The translations under genes were made by a program, and so were the position numbers. The notes beneath the pieces are model-generated. The model did not search any database. It was not told where the DNA came from and saw only the letters and a program-made list of their open reading frames with translations. Positions 17,054-25,314 of a stretch of 64,000 nucleotides of DNA are shown here, piece after piece. Origin of the DNA: an uncultured Collinsella sp. Lineage in GTDB: Bacteria > Actinomycetota > Coriobacteriia > Coriobacteriales > Coriobacteriaceae. Within the stretch, counting starts at the first letter, position 1. Each line of letters opens with the position of its first letter. Where the stretch lies: contig CAAEON010000046.1 of assembly GCA_900757615.1 (NCBI GenBank), positions 9,608 through 73,607 on the forward strand, given 5' to 3'.

Positions 17054-18514
17054 ATGTACAAGCGCACTAAGATTGTATGCACCATGGGTCCCGCCTGCGA
17101 TAGCGACGAGACCATCCGCGAGATGATCAAGGCGGGCATGAACGTCGCCCGTTTCAACTTCTCGCACGGATCCTACGACGAGCACCACGGTCGCATCGAG
17201 CGCGTCCGTCGTATTTCCAAGGAGCTCGGTCTGCCCGTCGGCATCCTGCTCGACACCAAGGGCCCCGAGGTCCGCACCGGCCTTCTGGTCGACGGCAAGA
17301 AGGTTGCCGTCAAGACCGGCGACAAGATCGTCGTCACCGCTCAGCCCACGTCCGAGGATTTCCACGGCACCGCTGAGCACATCTCCCTCGACTACCTGGC
17401 TCTGCCCTCCGAGGTCGAGAAGGGCTCCCTCATCCTGATCGATGACGGCCTGGTTGCCCTCGAGGTCGAGTCCGTCGACGGCCAGGACATGACCTGCGTC
17501 GTCAAGAACGACGGCCTGATCGGCGAGCGCAAGGGCGTCAACATGCCCAACGTCAACATCTCGCTGCCCGCCATCACCGAGCGCGATCGTCAGGACATCC
17601 TCTTTGGCCTGACCGAGAACATCGACTACATCGCCGCTTCCTTCATCCGTGACGGCGAGTCCGTCCGCGGCATCCGCGAGCTTTGCCGCGAGAACGGTGG
17701 CGAGCACGTGACGATCTTCCCGAAGATCGAGTGCGCCCTGGGCGTCGAGAACTTCGACGAGATCCTCGAGGCTTCCGACGGCATCATGGTCGCCCGTGGC
17801 GACCTGGGCATCGAGATCAAGCCCGAGCTCGTTCCGCATATCCAGAAGGAGATCATCGCCAAGTGCAACGCGGCCTACAAGCCCGTTATCACCGCTACGC
17901 AGATGCTCGACTCCATGCAGCAGAACCCGCGCCCGACGCGCGCCGAGGTTGCCGACGTTGCTAACGCCATTTACGACGGCACCGACGCCGTCATGCTGTC
18001 CGGTGAGTCCGCTGCCGGTAAGTACCCGGTCGAGGCCGTTAAGATGCAGGCCAGCATTGCTCTCGAGACCGAGAAGTACCTCCCGGCCCATGCTCCGCTC
18101 GAGGTTCCGGCCGACGCTCATGGCACCCGCGTCGTCAACAACGTTGTGGGTATGTCCGCTGTGAACATGGCTACCACCGTTGGCGCCAAGTGCATCACCG
18201 TGCCGACGACCACCGGTCGTACCGCTCGCCTGATCTCGCACTTCCGTCCCAACATGCCGATCTGCGCGTTCTCCCGCCACGAGTGGGCCGTCCAGCAGAT
18301 GATTATGTACTGGGGCGTTATCCCGCACCAGGCCGAGATTACCCAGGGCACCGTCAACGGCACGATCGTCAAGGCGATCGAGACCGCTAAGGAGCTCGGC
18401 TACGTCGAGGCCGGCGACCTGACCGTCGCTACCGCCGGCGATCCCCGCATGAGCGTCCAGCTCGAGGACAAGGTCTCCTCGACCAACGTCGCTTACGTCG
18501 CTCAGGTGCGCTAA
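17054..18514 (+). CDS. pyk: Pyruvate kinase
   Basis: Pyruvate kinase makes pyruvate and ATP from phosphoenolpyruvate and ADP at the end of glycolysis. The 486-residue protein begins MYKRTKIVCTMGPACDSDET and shows FNFSHGSYDEH, LDTKGPEVRTG, FPKIECALGVENFDEI, the signature IMVARGDLGIEI, and ATQMLDSMQQNPRPTRAEV followed by DGTDAVMLSGESAAGKYP. The C-terminal allosteric domain is present. GGAGG stands seven bases before the ATG, and the gene has a strong terminator. Codon use is strongly biased, as expected of a highly expressed gene. Confidence 0.97.
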   Translation: MYKRTKIVCTMGPACDSDETIREMIKAGMNVARFNFSHGSYDEHHGRIERVRRISKELGLPVGILLDTKGPEVRTGLLVDGKKVAVKTGDKIVVTAQPTSEDFHGTAEHISLDYLALPSEVEKGSLILIDDGLVALEVESVDGQDMTCVVKNDGLIGERKGVNMPNVNISLPAITERDRQDILFGLTENIDYIAASFIRDGESVRGIRELCRENGGEHVTIFPKIECALGVENFDEILEASDGIMVARGDLGIEIKPELVPHIQKEIIAKCNAAYKPVITATQMLDSMQQNPRPTRAEVADVANAIYDGTDAVMLSGESAAGKYPVEAVKMQASIALETEKYLPAHAPLEVPADAHGTRVVNNVVGMSAVNMATTVGAKCITVPTTTGRTARLISHFRPNMPICAFSRHEWAVQQMIMYWGVIPHQAEITQGTVNGTIVKAIETAKELGYVEAGDLTVATAGDPRMSVQLEDKVSSTNVAYVAQVR

Positions 18515-18542
18515 AACGCACTTGCAAGCACGCTTGCATTGC

Positions 18543-18580
18543 AAAGGGCCCGGAAGGCATTGCCTTCCGGGCCCTTTTTA
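18543..18580 (+). terminator. Intrinsic terminator of pyk
   Basis: AAAGGGCCCGGAAGGC pairs with GCCTTCCGGGCCCTTT around a short loop, followed by a T run. It begins 28 bases after the stop. Confidence 0.95.
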
Positions 18581-18715
18581 GACCTTCTTCGTATGCCGCA
18601 TCATCGATTTGTGTTCAGTCGCAAGCCTCTCCGATGCCGAGCGCACCACCGAAGACGCCCTGCGACGGGAGCCGTTGGTCAATTGGAATGAACTGTTCAC
18701 CGTTAAGCCGGCCGG

Positions 18716-19564
18716 CTAGCAGCTAGCGATCAGGGGGACTGCGGGAACGTCAGAAGCAGCGACGCGAGCCGCAAATCCCGCCTCGGTCAGCTCGATGACC
18801 TCGGTAAACGTTGCATCGAAAAACTCCTCGGTTAGCAGGCGATACGGCGGATGATCGGGCTCGCCGGGGTTTTCGCGTACAATCTCGTGCATGACGCCGA
18901 TAGTCTTGAGCACATATTCTTTATGGATGGGATACTGCCCAAAACGCGTCGCAGCGGTATAGAGGCGATCGGTCGCACGCGGAATGGAAACGATGCCCAG
19001 CGTCTTGCCAAACCAGTCAAAATCGCCCTGCTTTTTAATGCGGAATTCCTCGCACGGCTTGCCGCCGCGTGCTTCCAGATACTGGTTCACACGCGTGTTC
19101 CATACCGTGTCGGCCACCAGATGCGACCAGACGCCCAGCGTTAAATCGAGCAGCGACTGCGCCACATCTTCGGACGCAAGCGAGAACTCACAGGCGCCGG
19201 GACCGACAACCGGCTCGGCATCCCTGTAGCGCTGAGGATAGTGCACGCGGTTCAGTCGCTCGCGCTCCTCGACAATCGAGGTAGCCTCAGCAGGTTCGCC
19301 CGCGGGTGCGCCTTTAAGCAGCGGCGCCACATAGGTATCCCAGAACTCGTGCTCGCGCGGCTTAGGGATAGGCTCGGGCTTTGCAAAGTGCGTAATGCGA
19401 TACGGAATGGGATCGGCGATGCCAGGGACCATATAGCCCACGAAGATATCCGGAACCACGCAGCCAAACAAAAAGGCATTACGGTCGCGCACGCTATCGG
19501 CAAGCACGCTAGCACGTGCCAGCAAGCGCTCCGTTTGAGCGATATGAATGTTCCAACTTGGCAT
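18716..19564 (-). CDS. Zinc-dependent phospholipase C-like protein
   Basis: The protein of 282 residues starts MPSWNIHIAQTERLLARASV, with a histidine motif next to the N terminus, and later has LGVWSHLVADTVWNTRVNQY with H and D residues that could bind metal. This resembles the bacterial 'zinc-dependent phospholipase C family' (S1/P1-like fold). The ATG at 19564 has GGGGGTGG before it and is preferred to the ATG four codons upstream. No signal peptide is present, so it is probably cytoplasmic. The substrate is unknown. It lies downstream of the metal transporter genes, 78 bases away. Confidence 0.6.
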   Translation of the reverse strand: MPSWNIHIAQTERLLARASVLADSVRDRNAFLFGCVVPDIFVGYMVPGIADPIPYRITHFAKPEPIPKPREHEFWDTYVAPLLKGAPAGEPAEATSIVEERERLNRVHYPQRYRDAEPVVGPGACEFSLASEDVAQSLLDLTLGVWSHLVADTVWNTRVNQYLEARGGKPCEEFRIKKQGDFDWFGKTLGIVSIPRATDRLYTAATRFGQYPIHKEYVLKTIGVMHEIVRENPGEPDHPPYRLLTEEFFDATFTEVIELTEAGFAARVAASDVPAVPLIASC

Positions 19565-19642
19565 AGCCACCCCCATAAAACCTGGTTAACTATACCATCA
19601 CGGCAGAGTCGCACAGGCGGCCATACATACCCTACGCAGCAA

Positions 19643-20437
19643 CTATTCCGCAGCACCGCTTTCGGTTCCATACGACGGCACGGGCGCCTCGACCACATGG
19701 TGATATCGATCGATATAGATGGCACGGGCCTCCAGGCGGCGCACCAAATCTTGATGGTGCGTACTCATCAAAACCGTCTTACCGGTAGCAACGTAGGCCA
19801 GCAAAAAGTTGACTACGATGTCGCACGAGTCCTCATCGAGCCCGTTGGTGGGCTCATCGAGCACTAGGATATCGGGGTTCATCGACACCACCGCAGCCAG
19901 CGCAACGCGCTTCTTTTGCCCGCCCGAAAGCTGATAGGGCGAGGCATCGACCAGATCGGCAACCTGGAACAGCTCCATGGCATCGCGGACGCGGCGCTCG
20001 AGCTCGTCTGTCGGCAGCCCCATCTGCGCGGGGCCAAAAGCAACTTCCTCGCCCACCGTAGCGCAGAACAGCTGGGCGTCGGCATTCTGGAACACAAAGC
20101 CCACGCGCTGATGAAAACGCTGAGCGGCTGCGGAATCCTTGAGATATGCCGCATCGATCACGTGCCCGTCAAACAGGTACGCACCCGCGTCCGCTAGTTC
20201 AAGACCGTTGATAAGGCGCATAATCGTCGTCTTACCGCAGCCGTTGGGACCGAGTAGGGCAACGAGTTCACCACGATCGACCTGCAGCGACACACCATCG
20301 ACAACCGTATGCCCCGCATAGGAGAACAGCACGTCGCGAAACTCGATGAGCGGCACGCTCTTGGCGCCAGTAGCACCGCTCGCGCCCATCACGCCATTCG
20401 TATCGTTTGCCAAAACGTCGCCCTTCCCTATCCACAT
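19643..20437 (-). CDS. cbiO: ECF-type nickel/cobalt transporter ATPase (CbiO/NikO)
   Basis: This is the ATP-binding subunit of a group I energy-coupling factor transporter. Visible are IEFRDVLFSYAGHTVVDGVS, Walker A LLGPNGCGKTT, the Q loop VGFVFQNADAQLF, signature YQLSGGQKKRVALA, Walker B PDILVLDEPTNGLDE and H-loop STHH. The start is uncertain: ATG 20437 lies just after the cbiQ stop, while a TTG near 20410 has a better Shine-Dalgarno. The product is about 264 residues. It forms one operon with cbiQ and cbiM. Confidence 0.9.
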   Translation of the reverse strand: MWIGKGDVLANDTNGVMGASGATGAKSVPLIEFRDVLFSYAGHTVVDGVSLQVDRGELVALLGPNGCGKTTIMRLINGLELADAGAYLFDGHVIDAAYLKDSAAAQRFHQRVGFVFQNADAQLFCATVGEEVAFGPAQMGLPTDELERRVRDAMELFQVADLVDASPYQLSGGQKKRVALAAVVSMNPDILVLDEPTNGLDEDSCDIVVNFLLAYVATGKTVLMSTHHQDLVRRLEARAIYIDRYHHVVEAPVPSYGTESGAAE

Positions 20438-20457
20438 CGACGGCTCGGCCGCCCGCG

Positions 20458-21294
20458 CTACAGCACCGCGCACAACACGGCGAGCAGCACCACGACGACC
20501 GCATAGACCGCATCGCGCCAGCCAAAGCCGCTCCGCGCGGGAGTCGGATACGCACCGGCAAAGCGACGGCAAAGCATAGCCTCGTCCATCGCGCGGCTGC
20601 ATTCCATCGCCTTGATAAAGGTCATGCCCATGATACCCGCGATCGAATCGGTACGCGAAAAACCCGCAGGCGCACGACCCACACTGCGCAGCATGACCGA
20701 TTCGGTCAGATCGTGCGCCGTGCGTCCCAGCACCTCGATGTGCTTGAGCGCCATATCAAACGTAAAGATGACCTCGTCGGGCAGCTGTAGCGTCTTGAGC
20801 GCCGCCGACATGCGGCTCCAGGTGAGCGTCCACGAAACGCCCAGCACGAACGACACGTTAATGAACGTCTTGAGCGCGATCTTGAGCATGGCGCCCGCGG
20901 CAGAAGCGCCCAGCAGCAGGGCAGGCAGTGCCAGAACCACCGCAAGCCCCGTGGCGCCGAGCGCCGGTACAAAGGTCGCACGCAGCCCGCGTACGGGGCG
21001 CACGGCAACGAGCACCAGCGCGATGGCCGCCATCAACATGAGGTACAGCGGGCTCTGCGTCAGACACACGCACAGGACGCAAACGAACATCCCCACCAGG
21101 CGCACCGGAGCCGAAACGCAAGAAAGGGCGCGGTCGACCATCGACCCGCCCTCGTGCGCGCCTCCACCCAGGCGAACCCGCTCAAGCAGGCTCGCCAGGT
21201 GCAGGACATTCTTTTGCATCACACGATGCCGAGCCCCCGCGGGCTCGTAACGCTCCTCGGCCGCAAGCCAACTAGGCAGCTCGGCTATTGCCAT
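20458..21294 (-). CDS. cbiQ: ECF transporter transmembrane subunit (CbiQ/NikQ)
   Basis: The 278-residue protein has several hydrophobic helices (LVGMFVCVLCVCLTQSPLYL, LVAVRPVRGL) and CbiQ-type coupling segments with the A-R-G-like motifs ESVMLRSVGRAPAGF and AMDEAMLCRRFAG. It links the ATPase to the substrate-specific CbiM. ATG 21294 is preferred to GTG 21300. It overlaps the end of cbiM by 23 bases. Confidence 0.87.
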   Translation of the reverse strand: MAIAELPSWLAAEERYEPAGARHRVMQKNVLHLASLLERVRLGGGAHEGGSMVDRALSCVSAPVRLVGMFVCVLCVCLTQSPLYLMLMAAIALVLVAVRPVRGLRATFVPALGATGLAVVLALPALLLGASAAGAMLKIALKTFINVSFVLGVSWTLTWSRMSAALKTLQLPDEVIFTFDMALKHIEVLGRTAHDLTESVMLRSVGRAPAGFSRTDSIAGIMGMTFIKAMECSRAMDEAMLCRRFAGAYPTPARSGFGWRDAVYAVVVVLLAVLCAVL

Positions 21295-22354
21295 GAGCAC
21301 CGCTTTCCTTGACCGTCAGCGAGACCAGGCGGAATGTGATGGTGAGCACCGCCACGCCAATCACGCCCGAAAGAATATACATCGCAGCCTGGCCGGCAAA
21401 GCCAAGGCCCTGCTCCTCGGAATAGGCCTGCAGATAATCGCCCGTGGGCAGGGCGTCGGCAAAGGTCGGGGTGTCGAGGCCGACCGAAGCCTGCAGGCTG
21501 TCGTCGCCAGCCTCCTGAACGGCGGTCGCGGCGCCCTCGGCGTCCCACTCACCCCAGGCGTCACCGGTGGCGAGCAAGCCGAGCGGCGTAGCCACGACAA
21601 GCACGGCGACCAGAATGAGCGTGGGAATCAGGGAAGTCTTCTTGGCGGTACCATCGGCGGCAAGCTGGCCATCGGCGGCTTCGGGGCCGACGATAATGCT
21701 CGGCGCCGTCTTCTTAATGAAGCCGTAGATGGCGGCCGTCGCCACGCCCTCGATCACGCCGGCAACCAGCATATGCGGGATCAACATGGCCGGAATAGCC
21801 ACGGACAGCGGGAAGGGGCAGTACAGAGGGGCGCCCGAAGCGTTGGTGAAGAGCATCGGCTGAATACCAAACTCGATTGCCGCGCACAGGGCCGCCAGGC
21901 ACAGGCCGACCCAACCGCTCACGATGGCAGAAACCGAGGTGCCCCAGCTCTTGTCGTGCAGACGGCTGTTGAGCGCACGGAACACGATAGCAGCGACAAA
22001 CGGCAGCACAAAGGCCATGTTAAAGCAGTTGGCGCCAAACGACAGAACGCCGCCGTCGCCAAACAGCAGCGCCTGCAGCGCCAGAGCGACCGAGACAGCG
22101 ATAGCCGCGGCCTCGGGGCCCAGCAGCAGCGCGATGAGTGCGCCGCCGACGGCGTGACCAGTGGTACCGCCGGGCAGCGGAACGTTGAACATCATGAGCA
22201 AGAAGGAGAATGCGGCGCAGATGCCCAGGAACGCCATATGCTCGCGATCGAGCGTGGCGCGCACCTTTTTGATGCAGTGAACCCATACGGGCACCATCGC
22301 CACCGCCATAACGGCATCGGTCTGCGGGGACAGATAATTATCGGGAATATGCAT
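21272..22354 (-). CDS. cbiM: Fused CbiM/NikM-CbiN-like substrate-specific component
   Basis: The protein begins MHIPDNYLSPQTDAVMAVAM. A histidine directly after the initiator methionine is a metal ligand in NikM/CbiM, so ATG 22354 is preferred to the start four codons upstream. A GAGAGGG site supports it. Six or more membrane helices follow with PGGTTGHAVGGAL as the conserved metal-site loop. The C-terminal third, with one helix before and one after a periplasmic loop (GDAWGEWDAEGAAT..., ending in MYILSGVIGVAVLTITFRLV), is a CbiN/PDGLE-like extension. A NikR-type box upstream suggests nickel rather than cobalt. Confidence 0.9.
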   Translation of the reverse strand: MHIPDNYLSPQTDAVMAVAMVPVWVHCIKKVRATLDREHMAFLGICAAFSFLLMMFNVPLPGGTTGHAVGGALIALLLGPEAAAIAVSVALALQALLFGDGGVLSFGANCFNMAFVLPFVAAIVFRALNSRLHDKSWGTSVSAIVSGWVGLCLAALCAAIEFGIQPMLFTNASGAPLYCPFPLSVAIPAMLIPHMLVAGVIEGVATAAIYGFIKKTAPSIIVGPEAADGQLAADGTAKKTSLIPTLILVAVLVVATPLGLLATGDAWGEWDAEGAATAVQEAGDDSLQASVGLDTPTFADALPTGDYLQAYSEEQGLGFAGQAAMYILSGVIGVAVLTITFRLVSLTVKESGAHGNSRAA

Positions 22355-22378
22355 GAGCCCTCTCAATCAGAACGTTGT

Positions 22379-22406
22379 GTGTTACGTTTCCAACAATCCG
22401 TAACAC
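22379..22406 (-). promoter_or_regulatory. NikR-like operator upstream of cbiMQO
   Basis: A perfect inverted repeat, GTGTTAC (22379-22385) and GTAACAC (22400-22406), is separated by 14 bases and lies 25 bases before the cbiM start. I recall the form GTGTTAC-N13/14-GTAACAC as a predicted NikR site in some bacteria and archaea. This implies nickel-dependent repression. No nikR gene is in the window. Confidence 0.6.
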
Positions 22407-22573
22407 CGACTCTGCATACTAACAAAAAGGCGCACCGCCCACAACGCAGCACGCCCTTGCAATACGTACGTTATTAGCCCAGGTCCACGCACCGCCCAAT
22501 AAAGGGCCCATGCACTCCCAACTTTCCGGTCACCCGGAAGAAGGTGCGATCCGCTCGCAACAAGGTTAACGCA

Positions 22574-22668
22574 GGAACCCGCCCCCGAGAGGGGTTTTCT
22601 AAGGCAACATCCCGCAGCCGCGAAGTGGCGAGGACGTTGCCGTGAAAACCCCGCAGGGGGCGGGTTCC
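22574..22668. repeat. Structured repeat element A, copy 2 (after pheT)
   Basis: Stem GGAACCCGCCCCC (22574-22586) pairs with GGGGGCGGGTTCC (22656-22668). Next inward GGGGTTTT pairs with AAAACCCC, then GGCAAC with GTTGCC, then a small hairpin around CGCGAAGTGGC. The inner part and the asymmetric GAGA/GCA internal loop match the element at 13817-13907. It ends 12 bases after the pheT stop. The rest of the gap up to the NikR-like box has no recognised feature. Confidence 0.72.
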
Positions 22669-22680
22669 GAACAGCAAAGA

Positions 22681-25134
22681 TTACGAGCGGACTTCGCCGT
22701 TTACGCCCTTGCACACCTTGGTGACGATCTTCTGGTGCGCCTTCTCGACCTCTTCGCTAGTAAGCGTGTGGTCGTCCGAGCGATACGTGAGCGCAAAGGC
22801 CATGGACTTCTTGCCCTTGCCGATACGAACCGGATCGCGGTAGACATCGAACAGGCGCACGCCCTCGAGCAGCTTGCCGCCGGCGCTGGTAATACGGCGC
22901 TCAAGATCCTCGCAGGTCACGGCATTGTCGACCACAATGGCAAGGTCGTGCTCAACGGCCGGGTACTGCGAGAACTCGCGGTAGTTCTCCTGGTTGCGGG
23001 CGCCCTTGATCAGCTTGTCCAGGTCAAGCTCAAAGGCAACGACAACCTCGTCGATGCCGCAGGCCTCGCGCGCCTCGGGGTGGATCTCGCCGACCCAACC
23101 CAGCACGGTGCCGCCGGACAGAACCTCGGCCGCACGACCCGGCTGCAAAAAGGCATAGCCCTCGCCCTCGACGGGACGGAAGCGAACCTTCTCGATGCGC
23201 AGCTGGGCGAGCAGCTCCTCGACGATACCCTTGCCAAAGAAGAAACGCAGTTTACGGTACTTCATGTTCCAAGACTGCTCGCTCCACTGGCCCGAGAGCA
23301 CACCCGCGACGGACTTGGTCTCCTTGGGCAGGCTGGCGTTCTCGCGACCGTGGAACAGGCTGCCGACCTCGTACAGGTGCACGTTGGGCGTACCGTGCGC
23401 CTCGTTGTAGGCCACGGACTGCAGCAGGCCCGGCAGCAGCGAACGACGCATCTCGGTCTGCTCGGCCACCAGCGGGTTCATGAGCACCACGGGGCAGCCG
23501 CGACCCTCGGTGGGCATGCCGATCTTCTCCAGGTCGCCCGGGGCGGCAAAGCCAAAGGTCGTGGTCTCGTTGAGGCCGCAGGCGCGCAGGATCTCGCCGA
23601 CCTTGCGGGTGAGCTTCTGCTCGCGGGTCAGGCCGCCGATGTGGTTCTTGGCAGCCGGGATGGTCGCCGTCACACGGCCCATGCCCCATAGGCGCAGGAC
23701 CTCCTCGATCAGGTCAATCTCGCGCGGCAGGTCGGGACGGAAGCTCGGCGGGGTAACCATAAAGTCCTCGCCGTCGCGCTCGACGGTGCAGCCCAGACGG
23801 GTAAGCGAACGCTCGATAAAATCGGGCTCGATGTCGGCACCGCAGATGGCATGCACGCGGGCCAGGCGCAGCTTGATGCTGTCGATGGTCTTGGGCGCGG
23901 GGAAAACATCGACATAGCCGGGAGCAACCTCGCCGCCGGCGATCTCCTCGATGAGCGCGCAGGTAACGTTGGCGACATCCACGCAGCCAGTCTCGTCAAC
24001 CTGGCGCTCAAAGCGAATGGAGGCGTCGGAGATCAGCGACAGATCGCGGCTGGTGTGCGAGGTGCGACCGGCGTTGAAGCAAGCGCTCTCGACCATCACG
24101 TCGACGGTGTCGTCCTCGATCTCGGAATCCATGCCGCCCATAACGCCGGCCAACGCCACGGGGCGCTCGCCGTCGGTGATAAGGCCCATGCCGGCGTCGA
24201 GCACGCGCTCTTCGCCATCGAGCGTCGTGAATTTCTCATCCTGCTGGGCGGCGCGAACCACCACGCGACGGTGGCCATCGCGCTCGGCAAAGGTGTCCAG
24301 GTCAAAGGCGTGCAGCGGCTGACCGGTGAGCATCATCACGTAGTTGGTGATGTCGACGATGTTGTTGTGCGGACGCACGCCCAGGGCGTTAAGGCGCTTG
24401 ACCATCCAGTCGGGCGACGGGCCGACCTTCACGTTGCGCACGATGCGGGCGACATAGCGGTCGCACAGGCCCTCGTCGGCAATCTCGACGGAAAGCTCGT
24501 CGTCGGTCGCGCGGCCAGTCTCCGCCTTGATGGCGGGCAGCTCCACGTGGAAATCGCGGTCGAAAATGGCACCGGTCTCGCGGGCCATGCCGATCATGGA
24601 CAGGCAATCGGGACGGTTGGGCGTGATCTCGCAGTCGAGCACAGTATCACTCGAGCCCACGTACTCGGCAAACGGCATACCGCAGGGCGTGTCCTCGGGC
24701 AGAATCATGATGCCGGAGTGGTCGCCACCCAGGCCGAGCTCGCGCGCAGAGCAGTTCATGCCCATGGACACGACGCCGCGAAGCTTGCTCTTCTTGATCT
24801 TGACGTCGCCGGGCAGGACAGCGCCGATCATGGCCGTGACGATGTGATCGCCGGCCTCGAAGTTCTGCGCGCCGCAGACGATCTGCAGCGGAGCGGGATT
24901 GCCGTCGGCATCGAGGTTCTTGTCGCCCACATCGACCGAGCACACATACATGTGGTCGCTATCGGGGTGCGGGGTCTTGGTGAGCACCTTGGCGGTCACC
25001 ACGTGGTCGAAGGACTCGCCCACGGTGTCGATCGCCTCGACCTCGGTGCCGGTACGGATATATTCGTCCGAAAGGGTCTTGGGATCCTCCGGAATATCGA
25101 TCATGGTCTTGAGCCAGTCGTAAGAAACGCGCAT
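22681..25134 (-). CDS. pheT: Phenylalanyl-tRNA synthetase beta subunit
   Basis: PheT forms the alpha2-beta2 enzyme that charges tRNA-Phe. The 817-residue product has the N-terminal MRVSYDWLKTMIDIPEDPKT, an OB/EMAP-type tRNA-binding domain (VVTAKVLTKTPHPDSDHMYV, VCGAQNFEAGD), B3/B4 editing domain, B5 domain and the C-terminal ferredoxin-like anticodon-binding domain (FREFSQYPAVEHDLAIVVD, or close to it). The length is normal. GGAGA precedes the ATG. The gene is separated from pheS by 180 bases that hold a hairpin element. Confidence 0.97.
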   Translation of the reverse strand: MRVSYDWLKTMIDIPEDPKTLSDEYIRTGTEVEAIDTVGESFDHVVTAKVLTKTPHPDSDHMYVCSVDVGDKNLDADGNPAPLQIVCGAQNFEAGDHIVTAMIGAVLPGDVKIKKSKLRGVVSMGMNCSARELGLGGDHSGIMILPEDTPCGMPFAEYVGSSDTVLDCEITPNRPDCLSMIGMARETGAIFDRDFHVELPAIKAETGRATDDELSVEIADEGLCDRYVARIVRNVKVGPSPDWMVKRLNALGVRPHNNIVDITNYVMMLTGQPLHAFDLDTFAERDGHRRVVVRAAQQDEKFTTLDGEERVLDAGMGLITDGERPVALAGVMGGMDSEIEDDTVDVMVESACFNAGRTSHTSRDLSLISDASIRFERQVDETGCVDVANVTCALIEEIAGGEVAPGYVDVFPAPKTIDSIKLRLARVHAICGADIEPDFIERSLTRLGCTVERDGEDFMVTPPSFRPDLPREIDLIEEVLRLWGMGRVTATIPAAKNHIGGLTREQKLTRKVGEILRACGLNETTTFGFAAPGDLEKIGMPTEGRGCPVVLMNPLVAEQTEMRRSLLPGLLQSVAYNEAHGTPNVHLYEVGSLFHGRENASLPKETKSVAGVLSGQWSEQSWNMKYRKLRFFFGKGIVEELLAQLRIEKVRFRPVEGEGYAFLQPGRAAEVLSGGTVLGWVGEIHPEAREACGIDEVVVAFELDLDKLIKGARNQENYREFSQYPAVEHDLAIVVDNAVTCEDLERRITSAGGKLLEGVRLFDVYRDPVRIGKGKKSMAFALTYRSDDHTLTSEEVEKAHQKIVTKVCKGVNGEVRS

Positions 25135-25200
25135 CTAACTGGTCTCCTTTCATCTGTAACGCCTGCAATAAACAGACGGAAAACTCCAGCTACGGAGACG

Positions 25201-25298
25201 GGTTTCCGAGGTGCCGCAGATTGCCTTGAAAGAGGAGGGCCGCGTACTTAGGTACGCAACCGACGATTGAAAGGCAAGGTGCGGTGGCTCGGGAAGCC
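25201..25298. repeat. Structured repeat element B, copy 1, inside the pheS-pheT operon
   Basis: Nested stems: GGTTTCCGAG (25201) with CTCGGGAAGCC (25288-25298), GCCGCA with TGCGGT, GCCTT with AAGGC, and the apical hairpin GCGTAC-TTAG-GTACGC at 25242-25257. The single-stranded strings GAAAGAGGAGGG and CCGACGATTGAA on either side of the apical hairpin are nearly identical in the element at 48721-48835, while the outer stems differ. It starts 17 bases after the pheS stop. Confidence 0.7.
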
Positions 25299-25314
25299 GC
25301 CGGGACAGGTCAAC

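Noticed and set aside
17015..18544. A 509-codon open frame antisense to pyk
   Set aside because: It mirrors a highly biased gene and has no recognisable domain or start site.
22407..22573. Cobalamin riboswitch upstream of cbiM
   Set aside because: No B12-box-like GCCACTG core is seen. The perfect NikR-like palindrome is a better explanation for control.
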